This document shows positions 23,262 through 33,350 of a stretch of 64,000 bases of DNA, piece by piece. The position numbers and the translations under genes are program-made. The DNA comes from Akebia trifoliata (taxonomy: Eukaryota; Streptophyta; Magnoliopsida; Ranunculales; Lardizabalaceae), in contig JADQWC010000713.1 of the NCBI GenBank assembly GCA_017979445.1, positions 1 to 64,000 of the forward strand. Direction: 5' to 3'. Position 1 is the first letter of the stretch, and each line of letters opens with the position of its first letter. The notes below the pieces were generated by a model. The model saw only the letters and a list, made by a program, of their open reading frames with translations. It was not told the origin of the DNA and made no database searches.

Positions 23262-23365
23262 CCATGCAGACCTGGCCACTGAACTCCACCTTCCCCATGC
23301 AAACTAACATACTCAGTAAGCAATTTATCTTCCTTCTCCATCATTGTTCTGGACCTCCCAAACCT
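23262..23365 (-). pseudogene. Probable captured R2R3-MYB R2-repeat fragment
   Basis: The minus strand reads EDKLLTEYVSLHGEG. After a one-base shift the same DNA continues RWSSVARSA. Together this is the pattern of an R2 MYB repeat with its regularly spaced tryptophan. Just upstream, GGAGGTCC..AACAATG resembles a damaged GPWT.E start. A short internal repeat (ATGGAGAAGGAAGATAAA) lies at both edges. The fragment is short and shifted, so the call is tentative. Confidence 0.5.
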
Positions 23366-24534
23366 GACAACCCAACCATTATAGCACTTAAAAGAGTTAC
23401 TAAAAATGTTTACTAATTGTGTGACATAAGTGCATAATGCCTGATCTTTATATATATGTAATATTATCTACCCCCATCGAATCACTTTGATGTTCCTATC
23501 AAATACCTCACACTCCATCTTTACATATATGTCGTGGAAGTGTGTAGGAACCATTATATGGAGGAAAAAAGAGAAGCAGGAAAAATAATCCAACTCACCA
23601 ATATGTCCAAATCAGACCAATAAAAAAAAAATTAAGTCAAAATCAGAAAACAGACATCAAAGAAATAAAGGGCAGTAAATAGGAATCCAATTTCAGTTAG
23701 AAAATTTCAAAGAATTGAAGTAAAAGAGACAAAGAACATGACAGACAACAACAAACATGGCATACCCACACAAACACATGTAATATCCTATTAATGAAGC
23801 ATACATGAATCTCCCAGACCGTAAAAATATGCCCGATGTTGCACTAAAGAACAACAAATACCGATATATCCGATGATCATAAACCTGTAAATTAGTAACT
23901 CCACTTCAGTAAACGATGATAAAACAACAACGCAAGAAAAATAGTTATTGTCATGGACCGTGTGACTGTTGAAGGTAATGGCAAGGACAAGTACGTTAAG
24001 GGATCAAAAGTTATTGGAAACACCAAAAACCTCCATAGCACTGGAAAAAGACTTGAATATGAACTTAAGGAAGAAATATTTGTTAAAAGGATAAACATAT
24101 AAATGGGATGAACTTAAGGAAGAAATATTAGGTACCAAATCAACTCGAAAAATAGGAATTTTTTCGATTTCGAATCAATTCGTCAGAAAAATATGATTTT
24201 TTTAGCTACCCAATTTTAAATAGACTTCAAATAGGATTTTTTTAGCTACCCAAATCAAAAATCAGAATTTTCTGAAATAGGTATCTAGGTTTGAAACAAA
24301 TGCATTTGTATTAATAAAAATCATAACATGATCATAATCATAAAATAAATAACCCAAAAAAATTAAATCAAAAAAAAAAAAAAAACCGAAATAATTCCAG
24401 ATTTTTTGTCTTCATAAAATCGGAAATCAAATCACAAATATACAATTATTTCGCAGAATAATTCTATGACAGTGTTTGTGATTTCATAAATTTCAAAAAA
24501 AATAAAATAACTTACAACTCTGTCAACTACGAAG
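23366..24534. other. Right interior of the Mutator-like element
   Basis: No gene is supported. A short direct repeat 'GAACTTAAGGAAGAAATATT' occurs at about 24061 and 24110. AT-rich sequence continues to the TIR. Confidence 0.35.
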
Positions 24535-25043
24535 AGGGAGATGGAGTTGCAGCCGTTCGTGCGAGGGTTTCAGAGTGAGAGCGAGAGGGTTTCGTGAGAG
24601 AGAGGGTTTCGTGAGAGAGAGAATGAGATCGTGAGAGAGAATGAAAGAGAGTGAGATCGAACGGACGATTGAGAATGAGAGAGTGCGAGAGAGTTCTATC
24701 GTAATCTGTCGAGAGAGAGAGGGGATTGATAGATCGAGAGAGAGAATGAGAGTCTCACTCTCTGTCGAGTTCTATCGAGAGCGAGAGGGTTTGAGAGAGA
24801 GGGAGAGAGTTCATTCGAAAGAGAGGGAGAGAGTCTCACTCTCTGTTTTTTTCTGTTTAATGAGAGAGGGAGGTAACACTAAATAATCAAAATTAGAAGG
24901 ATGGCGCTGTAATTAATTGAAAACAGATAAGTTATACGTTAAATCGAGGAGATTGAATCTGAACCGTTCATTTGCGTTAAATCTGACGGCTTACAAATGT
25001 TTGCCAAAATGTTTGTCAAAATGTTTTGCGCCGAACGCCTCCC
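24535..25043 (-). repeat. Right terminal inverted repeat of the Mutator-like element
   Basis: Reverse complement partner of 17822-18417. It is nearly identical over the outer 230 bp. The inner part is GA-rich on the plus strand and aligns with indels. A frame at 24641-24886 rich in Arg/Glu is a by-product of the GAGAGA repeats. Confidence 0.85.
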
Positions 25044-25063
25044 ATATATATATATATATATAT
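25044..25063. repeat. (TA)n microsatellite between two elements
   Basis: A 20-bp alternating AT tract joins the CCC end of the Mutator-like element to the GGG start of the next MITE. Confidence 0.85.
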
Positions 25064-25440
25064 GGGAAATGTTCAGCACCCTAAGTTTTACCACACACTT
25101 TAACAAACGTTTTTTGTCCTACATGGGTTAGAAGTTTTGGAATGAGCTGATTTTTGGTGAGAATGATCTCTATGATTAGAAGATCATCCTCCCCAAAAAT
25201 CAGCCCATTCCGAAATGTTTAGCCCCATGTTTACACGTTGAAAAATCGTGGACCGTCCATTTTTTGTAAATCCATTTTGATGGGGTTAGAAGTTTTGAAA
25301 TGAGCTGATTTTTGGTGAGGATGATCTCCTCACCATAGAGATCATCCTCACCAAAAATCAGCTCATTCCGAAACTTCTAACCCATGTAAGACAAAACGCG
25401 TTTGTTAAAGTGTGTGGTAAAACTAAGGGTGGCGAACGGG

Positions 25441-25444
<4 letters not shown>
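25064..25444. mobile_element. MITE 1 in a TA tract (381 bp)
   Basis: The left end GGGAAATGTTCAGCACCCTA and the right end (reverse complement GGGTCCCGTTCGCCACCCTT) share TAGTTTTACCACACACTTTA just inside. The interior is itself nearly palindromic (AGTTTTG.AATGAGCTGATTTTTGG and its complement). It is bordered by (TA)n on both sides and its GGG/CCC ends match its neighbours. Confidence 0.8.

Positions 25445-25471
<27 letters not shown>
25445..25471. repeat. (TA)n microsatellite between MITE 1 and MITE 2
   Basis: A pure alternating TA tract separates the two elements. Confidence 0.85.
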
Positions 25472-25830
25472 GGGTCACGTTATTACGACCCCCTTTTGGA
25501 CCCCCTTTGCGACACACCTTTTTGTCTTATATGGGCAAAAATGTTTGGAATGGGCTGATTTTTTGTGAGGGGATCATCCTGGCAAAAAATCATCCCATTC
25601 CAAAACTTCTAGACTGTCCGATTTTTGTTGAAAAATTATAGACCGTCCAATTTTTTTAAATCAATTTTGATGGGGTTAGAAGTTTTGGAACGGGATGATT
25701 TTTTGCCAGGATGATCCCCTCACCATAGAGATCATCCTCATAAAAAATCAGCCCATTTCAAACATTTTTGCCCATATAAGTCAAAAAGGTGTGTCGCAAA
25801 GGGGGTCCAAAAGGGGGTCGTAATAACGTG

Positions 25831-25834
<4 letters not shown>
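25472..25834. mobile_element. MITE 2 in a TA tract (363 bp)
   Basis: The left end GGGTCACGTTATTACGACCC pairs perfectly with the right end and continues through GGACCCCCTTTGCGACACAC with one or two mismatches over more than 90 bp. The core shares 'GATGGGGTTAGAAGTTTTG' with MITE 1, so the two are related but have different termini. Frames in it are not genes. Confidence 0.85.
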
Positions 25835-25906
<72 letters not shown>

Positions 25907-25913
25907 TTGTTTT
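25835..25913. repeat. Long (TA)n microsatellite
   Basis: About 80 bp of alternating TA with two AA interruptions, right of MITE 2. It may be the remnant of one original TA tract that received all three elements. Confidence 0.9.
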
Positions 25914-28500
25914 GTTCAATTTTAAAAATAAAAAAGGGTCATCACTCTTCATCTCAACAACTATCATTCTATCCTTGATTTAATATTCATTAAAATCTCG
26001 ATTTGTTTGGGTCACCCAAAGCGATCCTCGATTGGACCATAAAAAAATTCTTTTGTTTTAATTCATATTTATAAAAAAAAAAAAAAAAAGTTCTTGTGCC
26101 TATCTCAATGTTCGTGTATCATCTTGATTGATCACTTTCGTTCTATTTTACCATGATTTTATTGATTGTCTATCTAATATGCCATGATTTGATTGATATA
26201 TCTCTATGATGTGTATGCTTTGATCTTGAACTAGATGTTATGGATTTTTGTATTTTTTTATCAATATTTATTTGATATTTATGGTTTGATGGTTTGATCT
26301 AGCCCACGAGCCTATTTATCTGAAAAAGGCCTCGGGCATACCCCACCTTGTTTTGCACACATCACTAGCACATTTACTTTATTGTATTGCATGCTTGCAT
26401 GTCCATTCTAGCCAATGTGGCACTAGTGTATAGTCTGATCTCCTTGTGAGATGGGACGTCATGCATGAAAACCACAACTCCAATCACGTACATTTATGGT
26501 ATATAAAACTGGAGCATCAGTACCGTTTGATCAGGTGACACTGAAAGGTATATTGATGCACCCATGCTGGGGCGACTTGAGCTTTTGTCCTATTGTAAAC
26601 CACAAAGTCACATGTCCCGATCGCCAACCCTAGACTCGTACCTATACGGTATATCAAAGTTCACCAACTGCACTTCTTGGTCAAAATTAGTGCCTAAGTG
26701 AGATCCTGCCCTGATGTACCCTACTGTACGAGGGGGATAAATAACGTCTATTCTAGATGAGAGGTATTTAAGTGGGCCCTTGCTCAGCATCGTGCACCAC
26801 CTCTCAACTAGGGATTAAACTGACTACTTTTTTACTTCAGAGATTTGAGTTGGAGTCTTAGATTATCACCTATATGATATATCAAACCAAGTCACCACGT
26901 ATCGAGAGGTATATAGGTGCACTTGGGCAAAGGTGGCTAGATAAATCACATTGCACGTAGTGAACCTAGAGTCTAGAAATCTCCCTATAGGTCACGACTC
27001 GAACTTATCGTGAGTGTTCCCAGATTGCTTTCGAAAATGGACTTTACAAATGTTGAGATTAGAAAATTACAGTTTTGTCCTCAAGAGACCAAACTTTTGT
27101 TAATTTAACTCAAGGCTATCATATTGCTGGGTGCACCAACCCAATAAAGAATCCATTTTCATAATGACCCAGTCCATCTTGGTCCAACAATCATGATGGG
27201 TTGGACCATTCAAATCAAAATGATATTCAAACTTTTTACTGAATTCGAATTTCAATCCATTTAAAAAAAATGTTCTCCAAAAAACAATATTTTCCAAATG
27301 AAAAATATTTTCCAGAGAAAAAATGTTTTCCAAATGATAAATATTTTCTAAAGAAAAAAATGTTTTTCAGAAGAAAATGTTTTTCAAAAGAAATGGAAAT
27401 GAAGGAAAAATGATTTACAAAAGACCTATTTTTACATGGAAAATTTTTGAAATATGTTTTTTACAAAAAATCTATTTTTTCCATTGACATTGAAAAATTA
27501 CCAAAATATGTTTTTCTAAAAAGAAAATGATTGCAAAAAATAATTAGATTTGTGAAAATTTTTATATAATAAAAATATTATTTTTCAATAATTTTAAAGA
27601 GTGCAATAAAATTATTTTCCTTCTGAATAATCATTAAATGGATGAATTGTTTATTGGATTGGTGCACAGAATTCAATAAAACCGTCGGATTCATTAAAAT
27701 GTTATCAAGGGGGTCACACTGGAATTGATTAAAATTCACTTTAAATGAGACTTAAGGGTTATCATTGTACCTAAGCTCAATCGTCTATCGTCTAGTTAGG
27801 ATTGTAAGTCCGGTCAATTAAAACAAACGTCAATACCTAGTCAACAGTCAAAAATGGCCTCAGAATTTCTCAACATCGGCCAGTTGTTCCCTAAAGATCA
27901 TAGTGCCTCAGTCCTGTCAGTTGTAAGCAATATCTCGAGTCCATAGTTTGTAATCAAACCCGTTGTAGGTACTTATTTTAAGTTTTCATGAGTCATTTGA
28001 GTTAGCTCGAGTCCCTTTTTTTATCAATCCGTCAATATCATGTCTTCTTTAGATCGAGTCTATTCTTTTCCTGTTGAGTTGAGTTAGTTTGCCAAGCCTA
28101 GAACAGCATCTGTCTCCTTATTTGAATAAAGAAAATTTTTAAATACCTCGAGCACATTAACGGATTAACTAGTAATCTGACTTCAATGATAGATTTGTTT
28201 CTTGAACGAGAAAATAATGATTGGGCTCAACCCTTAGGTCATTGACCTCAAATAAAAAAATTTCCAAGAAATTCAAATAGAAACCATCCTATCCCTAAAA
28301 GAACACAAGGAGATAATGAATTTACTCAGAAATTTCAAAAGACTGGTTGTGTGGTCTGATAAGGATATGTCAGGTGCAAGCTTGGGTGTTGTCTGACACG
28401 GAATAGATACTGACTTGATAAAATGAGATCAAGGAAGATGTTACAAAATGTATCAGTACTACACTTCTGAAAATGGTAGAGCTCCCAGAATAGATTACCA
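25914..28500. other. Internal region of element A, decayed
   Basis: No intact coding region. 27240-27560 is rich in short repeats of the word TTTTCCA/GGAAAA (about 15-18 bp spacing). A gag or RT domain would be expected here but none was recognised in any frame. Confidence 0.4.
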
Positions 28501-29133
28501 TTCTCAGACTAATGAAACAGTTGAAGCTGTATTGATTTCTAATAATGGATTGTATATCAAAGCTTAGGTCATTAATCTATGCTTAAAGTTTAGGATCCAA
28601 CATCACAAATCATCCCCTTACGTTCTCGGACTAATGGAAAGGCTGAAGTAGCCAATAAAAAATCTCAAAACAATCATGAAGAAAATATGTCAATTACATC
28701 GGGATTAGTTAGAGAAGTTACCATTCACACTACAGGGGTACAGAAGTAATCTTACCAGTTGAAATGGAAATCCCATATCTCAAAGTTTTGATGGAAAGTC
28801 AACTATTATAAATAGACTGGGTCTGTCATCGGTACTAAGAATTAAATTTGATCGAAGAAAAATGACTAAGAGCTTTGTACCACGTGCAAGCTTATCAAAT
28901 AAGAGTTGCCTGTGTGTTTGACTAAAAGATCAAGGCCCGTCACTTACAAGTCGAGGATTTAGTACTCAAAGAGAATCGGACACCTATCTTTGACCCTAGA
29001 GGGAAGTTCAAACCAAATTGGAGAGGTCTGTTCATCATCAAAAAAATATTACCTGAAAAAACTGTCAGACTTCAAGACCATGATGGAATTGAACTACTAG
29101 AATCAACAAACCTTGACCAGATCAAGCGGTACC
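28501..29133 (+). pseudogene. Integrase remnant of element A
   Basis: Plus-strand frames give LKFRIQHHKSSPYVLG, then NLKTIMKKICQLHRD, LEKLPFTLQGYRS and, after a frameshift, HLQVEDLVLKENRTPIFDPR, GKFKPNWRGLFIIKKILPEK and a C-terminal LDQIKRY. This is the end of the catalytic core and the C-terminal domain of a Ty3/gypsy integrase. The position of the second catalytic Asp appears as NNG, and several stops interrupt it. It fixes the element's orientation as plus. Confidence 0.75.
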
Positions 29134-29635
29134 TACATTTAAGGAGGCCATTTTTTGTCGAATCAATTTCTTGTTACCCAGATCAATATCTCCTTTCTCA
29201 GCCCTTTGCAGCCTTTAAAAAAAACTTTTTTCTTTTTTTAACCTGATCACCTAATCTAGGAGAGGGAAAATTCGAACTACGTTTTGGTCTGATCCCAAAA
29301 TTCTGGGGTACGTAGGCAACCTAAGAAGTCACTTCAGGCCTGACCACATCAAAATAAAAAAAAAAAATTTCTCATACAAAAAAAATCAAAAAGAAAAATT
29401 CAAAAGAAGAAAGAAATATCTTCAAAATGGGGAAGAAAATTCAAAATAAAAGAAATGCCACATAAGGGGCATTTGGATTTTTGAGCCTCAAAATTCCTTT
29501 CTTTTTATGCCCAATCCTAAGCTTACCTATGAAAATCCTCCTAAGTATCGTGCGAAAAAGTCAAGGAATGTAGCAAAGCATGATCAGATAGTAACTCCAA
29601 AAGTTCAAAAAGGAAGAAAAAGAAAAAAGCCTGTT
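29134..29635. other. 3' untranslated region of element A, first part
   Basis: Non-coding. 'GGGGTACGTAGGCAACC' at about 29306 is a block seen shortly after pol in many Tat-type elements (from general knowledge). Confidence 0.35.
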
Positions 29636-29905
29636 AAGTTGAAAATCTGAAAGGGTGACTTAGGCAAAAATTAAGACAAGCTAGCTCGCAAGGTTGAAAA
29701 TCCGAAAAGACGACCTTGATAACAATCAGAGCAAAAATATATATATATAAGCTCGTTAGATCGAAAACCTAAAAAAACGATCTCTGCAAAAGCTAGAGCA
29801 AGTTCGCTAGATTGAAAACCTAAAAGGGCAATCTAGGTAAAAATTAGAGTAATATAAAAAAATCTCCGAGGAGTTGAAAAGTTAAAAGGCGGTCCGAGCC
29901 GAAAC
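29636..29905. repeat. Degenerate tandem repeat in element A, about 60-70 bp period
   Basis: Four or so diverged units share 'GTTGAAAA.C.GAAA.G.CGA' followed by a purine-rich 'CAAAAATTAGAGCAAG' part. It looks like an old relative of the cleaner repeat array at 30.5-31.2 kb. Confidence 0.6.
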
Positions 29906-30495
29906 ATTAAAAGTCCAAATGATCAAGTTTCAATATCTAGTTTAAATCAAATATAGACTCAGTGGATACAAGTATCTCGTCTATGATAATTTGAAGAGCT
30001 TCATGTCCCTAAGTGAACCGACGGGGAGAAAGAACAGATTCTATAATGAATTTCAAAAAGAAATATTTTGTTTCAATCTCTTTGAACTGGACTCAAAATC
30101 TTCAATATAAAAAGTCAAAGTTAAAAGTTAAACCATTATTGCGCTTGCGATAATCAAAGATTTCAAATCTTCAAAACAAGGGGCATTTTCTTTTTCTAAA
30201 GTATGTAGTTTTCCTCTTTATACTAGGAACAGTTTTTTTCAAATTGAGTTCAACTATTTCTAGTACAATGTTTTCTATCAAACTTGGGGATTTTTGATCT
30301 GAAGCTTAATCAACCCCAAAGGATAAGGTTAATCCTAAATTAAAAGGTTACCCTTTTGATAGCAATTTGTTGAAAACCTATGAGGATCAAAAGCAAGTTA
30401 AAATGTTGACCGGACCTTCATAAAATCCAACTCTTTGTTTTTTCTTTTTTAAAGAAAAAAATCAAATGCGATGTTAATCCCCCGTTTGTTTCCCC

Positions 30496-31155
30496 AAAAA
30501 AATTAATTCATTACTCTTTCACCCTGAGTAGGTAAAGTAGGACTCCTAGAAAATTAGTTCATTACTCTTTCACCCTGAGTAGGTAGAGTAGGACTCCCAG
30601 AAAATTAGTTCAATACTCTTTCACCCTGAGTAGGTAAAGTAAGACTCCCAGAAAATTAGTTCAATACTCTTTCACCCTAAGTAGGTAGAGTAGGACTCCC
30701 AAAAAATTAGTTCATTACTCTTTCATCCTGAGTAGGTAGAGTAGGACTCCAAGAAAATTAGTTCATTACTCTTTCAACCCAAGTAGGTAGAGTACGACTC
30801 CCAAAAAATTAATTCATTACTCTTTCACCCTGAGTAGGTAGAGTACGACTCCCAAAAAATTAGTTTAATACTCTTTCAACCTGAGTAGGTTGAATAGGAC
30901 TCCTCAGAAAATTAGTTCATTACTCTTTCACCCCAAATAGGTAAAGTAGGACTCCTAGAAAATTAGTTCATTACTCTTTTACCCCGAGTAAGTAGAGTAG
31001 GACTCCTCAAAAAATTAGGTCATTACTCTTTCACCCCCAACAAGTAGAGTAGGACTCTCTAACAAAATAGTTCATTACTCTTTCACCCCGAATAGGTAGA
31101 GTAGGACTCCAAAAAAAATTTCATTACTCTTTCACACAGGGTAAGTAGAGTAAGA
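30496..31155. repeat. Minisatellite in element A 3' region, about 59-bp period
   Basis: About eleven head-to-tail units of 'TTAGTTCATTACTCTTTCAC' followed by 'CCTGAGTAGGTAGAGTAGGA' and 'CTCCCAGAAAA'. Units differ by a few substitutions, and the last ones are more diverged. Variable tandem arrays between pol and the 3' LTR are a known habit of Tat/Ogre elements. Confidence 0.9.
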
Positions 31156-31489
31156 CATTCAAGTTTTGCTAAGATTATGCTCATATTTTATTCTGTTTTT
31201 GCTTAGATTTTGTTCAAATTTTCTAAGATTTATCTCAAATTTCAAGTGTACACACTTGCACATTTAGTCAAGGAGAATTTTCTAAAATTCAAGGATCTGA
31301 AACCGTTAATGGGAGCTCGCGCTCTAGGACCTGACAACTTTTTAGTTCGGGGAGAGTTTTACCCTCAATGATCCGAACGCCTCGACGAATAACTAAATCA
31401 AGCTACAAAATGAACTATCACTAGCTTTGGCATTCGGATATCGCACTATCTACCAAAATAGATTTGTTATCTAGTTTGCTTCAACCCTC

Positions 31490-31506
31490 TGTCAAAGAGG
31501 GGCATC
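31490..31506 (+). other. Polypurine tract of element A
   Basis: 'GTCAAAGAGGGGCATC' directly precedes the 3' LTR and supplies the purine-rich plus-strand primer. Confidence 0.7.
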
Positions 31507-33077
31507 TGTAGACACCTCATTTTTGTATTCGCTTGATTAATCAACTCATCAAACCGATCGCAACGATTCCCAATGATAGATGATTATTCCAATGCTTTAT
31601 TTATTATTAGATATATTTCAGAAATTCAGATTAGGTATCTCAAACTAACAAAACTATAGAAACCATGCTACGCTAGGAAAATATAACCTCAAAAAACATA
31701 GAAATCATAATCTTGTAGATAAAAAAAAGTTTTACGATAAAAATCACTAAAAAATGATCAAATTATCAAAATACTCCTAACATCAAAACATACTTAAATA
31801 CCCTTACGCTTAAAAAAACTCATTTGAACACATAAAATAATAAAATGAAATCAAATAAATCATTTCGTCAATTTTTACCAAATTCGATAAAATTACGAAA
31901 ATGCCCCTCATAAGGGTTGACAATCACTTCATGCCAAAAATTTGTAAATGATACAAACTAATAATTTCATTGAATTCCTTACGAAAAATACATATCAAAA
32001 CATCCTGGAACATCAAAAACCGACTTGAAACGCAAAAGTTCTCTTTAGGGGCAAAACAGTAATTTTCTAATTTTTAAAATTTTAAAATTTTAAATTAATA
32101 AATAAAATATTAATTAATGTAAAATAAAATCTTAATAAAATTAATTTAAAAATCTAAACCAAGTCAATCTCATAAGACTAAGTCAAAACCCTAATCTAAA
32201 TAAACCAAGTCAATCTCATTAGACTTAAGTCAAAACCTTAATTAAAATCCTAATGTAAAGAAACCAAGTCAATCTAATAAGACTAAATTCAAAATCCTAA
32301 TTAAAATTCTAATCTAAAGAAACCAAGTCAGTCTCATAAGACTAAAGTCAAAATCCTAATTAAAACCCTAATCTAAAAAGACTAAGTCAATCTCATAAGA
32401 CTAAAGTCAAGACCCTAAAAGAAACCTAATCAAATCCTAATTCTTCCAAAAAAAACTCTATAAATAGAGAGCCTCCACAACTTAAGTTCGCAGGTCAAAG
32501 AAAATCCTAAAAAAAGTAGGTCAAAATGTCTCCCTAGCCTTCTCAAAACCCTAATTTTGAAGCCCTAACCCCTTACCTATCATCCAAACGCTAGTTTTTG
32601 TTCACAAACTCTCAGAAATTCTTCACAAAACACCCATAAATTTATCAAAAAATTTAGAAAGCATTTAGATCTAAGGTGGTACTTCATCTTGGAGATCTGA
32701 AAGAGATCGAGTGACAGAAATAAAACGAGAAGTATCTTACGAAAAACCATTCTACCAGTTCTGAGGGAACAAATCGTTGCGATCATATATGTATATTTTA
32801 TTTCTATCTTTTTTATTTTATTTATTTATTTTAGGTTTTTTTAGTAACGTAGTCTTCTTGGAAAATAGTAGAGCCGGCGTTTGTTTGGCAAGGTTGGTGC
32901 CTAATACCTTCCAACCCCGTAACGTGATCCCCGGACCTAGTTTCTTTTTGTAGATTAATTGTTTTTATCCATCTTGAGTCAATGCTCGATTCCTAGATCG
33001 TAATAATTAGGTGGTGACTCTCAAACCTTGAAAATCAAAAGTGGATCCTCACACCCCACGGATCGAGGGCGCTTTCA
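31507..33077 (+). repeat. 3' LTR of element A (1571 bp)
   Basis: It starts TGTAGACACCTC and ends GGGCGCTTTCA, collinear with the 5' LTR. It contains the same 'CTCTATAAATAGAGAG' TATA region at about 32456-32471. Differences from the 5' LTR are frequent, so the insertion is not recent. Confidence 0.9.
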
Positions 33078-33082
33078 ACTTG
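33078..33082. repeat. Target-site duplication of element A, right copy (ACTTG)
   Basis: Exact match to 14453-14457. Confidence 0.9.
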
Positions 33083-33350
33083 TATAAGACGTCCTTGGTT
33101 CAAGTCCCCCTAAACCCATTTTTTATAAACTTAAAATTAAATTCAAAATATGGGTCTAGACTGAACCCAAACTCGAAATTTATCCAAAAAAAAGGTTTGG
33201 TCTAGGTTCGGTTTCAAAATTTGGAATTAAAACTCAGACCGAAATTATATGGGTTGGTTTCAGTTTCAGTCCTACCTAGACCGAACTCGAAAATTCGGTG
33301 CAGTTTGCTTCGGGTTTACCCGAATGTATATCCCTACCTCCTCCTATCAA
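33083..33350. other. Right half of the sequence split by element A
   Basis: It continues the ancestral sequence of 14220-14457. 'GGTTCAAGTCC' at 33097-33107 is a perfect RNA polymerase III B-box. With the left half it could form a tRNA-like arm (GTCTCTTA..TAAGAC around the insertion site), suggesting a tRNA-related repeat. Confidence 0.35.

Larger units (their letters stand above)
17822..25043. mobile_element. Mutator-like element with long TIRs carrying host gene fragments (Pack-MULE type)
   Basis: A 7222-bp unit whose ends are long inverted repeats: GGGAGGCGTTCGGCGCAAAA at the left, with its reverse complement ending at 25043. Similarity runs inward about 510-595 bp. Both ends abut (TA)n tracts, as in TA-targeting Mutator-like elements such as rice Micron. 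No transposase was found, so it is non-autonomous. Inside are fragments of a kinesin-light-chain-related gene, a GH9 endoglucanase (two copies), a probable R2R3-MYB and two short membrane-protein-like reading frames. Acquisition of several unrelated gene pieces between long TIRs is the Pack-MULE signature. The pieces contain frameshifts and partial exons. It is inserted in the interior of element A. Confidence 0.8.
14458..33077 (+). mobile_element. LTR retrotransposon A (Ty3/gypsy, decayed, carries nested elements)
   Basis: An 18.6-kb unit bounded by LTRs 14458-15982 and 31507-33077, both starting TGTAGACA and ending TTTCA, with the 5-bp duplication ACTTG outside. A primer-binding site follows the left LTR, a purine tract precedes the right LTR, and integrase remnants lie on the plus strand at about 28.5-29.1 kb, so the element reads left to right. 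Gag, protease and RT are not recognisable. About 8 kb of its length is later insertions: a Mutator-like element and two MITEs. Its LTR family also gave the solo LTRs at 53043 and 62314. The PBS type and integrase tail suggest the Tat side of Ty3/gypsy. Confidence 0.88.

Noticed and set aside
24641..24886. Arg/Glu-rich frame
   Set aside because: Product of GAGAGA repeats in the right TIR of the Mutator-like element; the matching region of the left TIR is not open.
25402..25983. Frames with YIYIYI repeats
   Set aside because: Translation of (TA)n microsatellites plus MITE ends.
33083..33110. A functional tRNA gene
   Set aside because: A B-box is present but no complete cloverleaf or acceptor stem could be formed.
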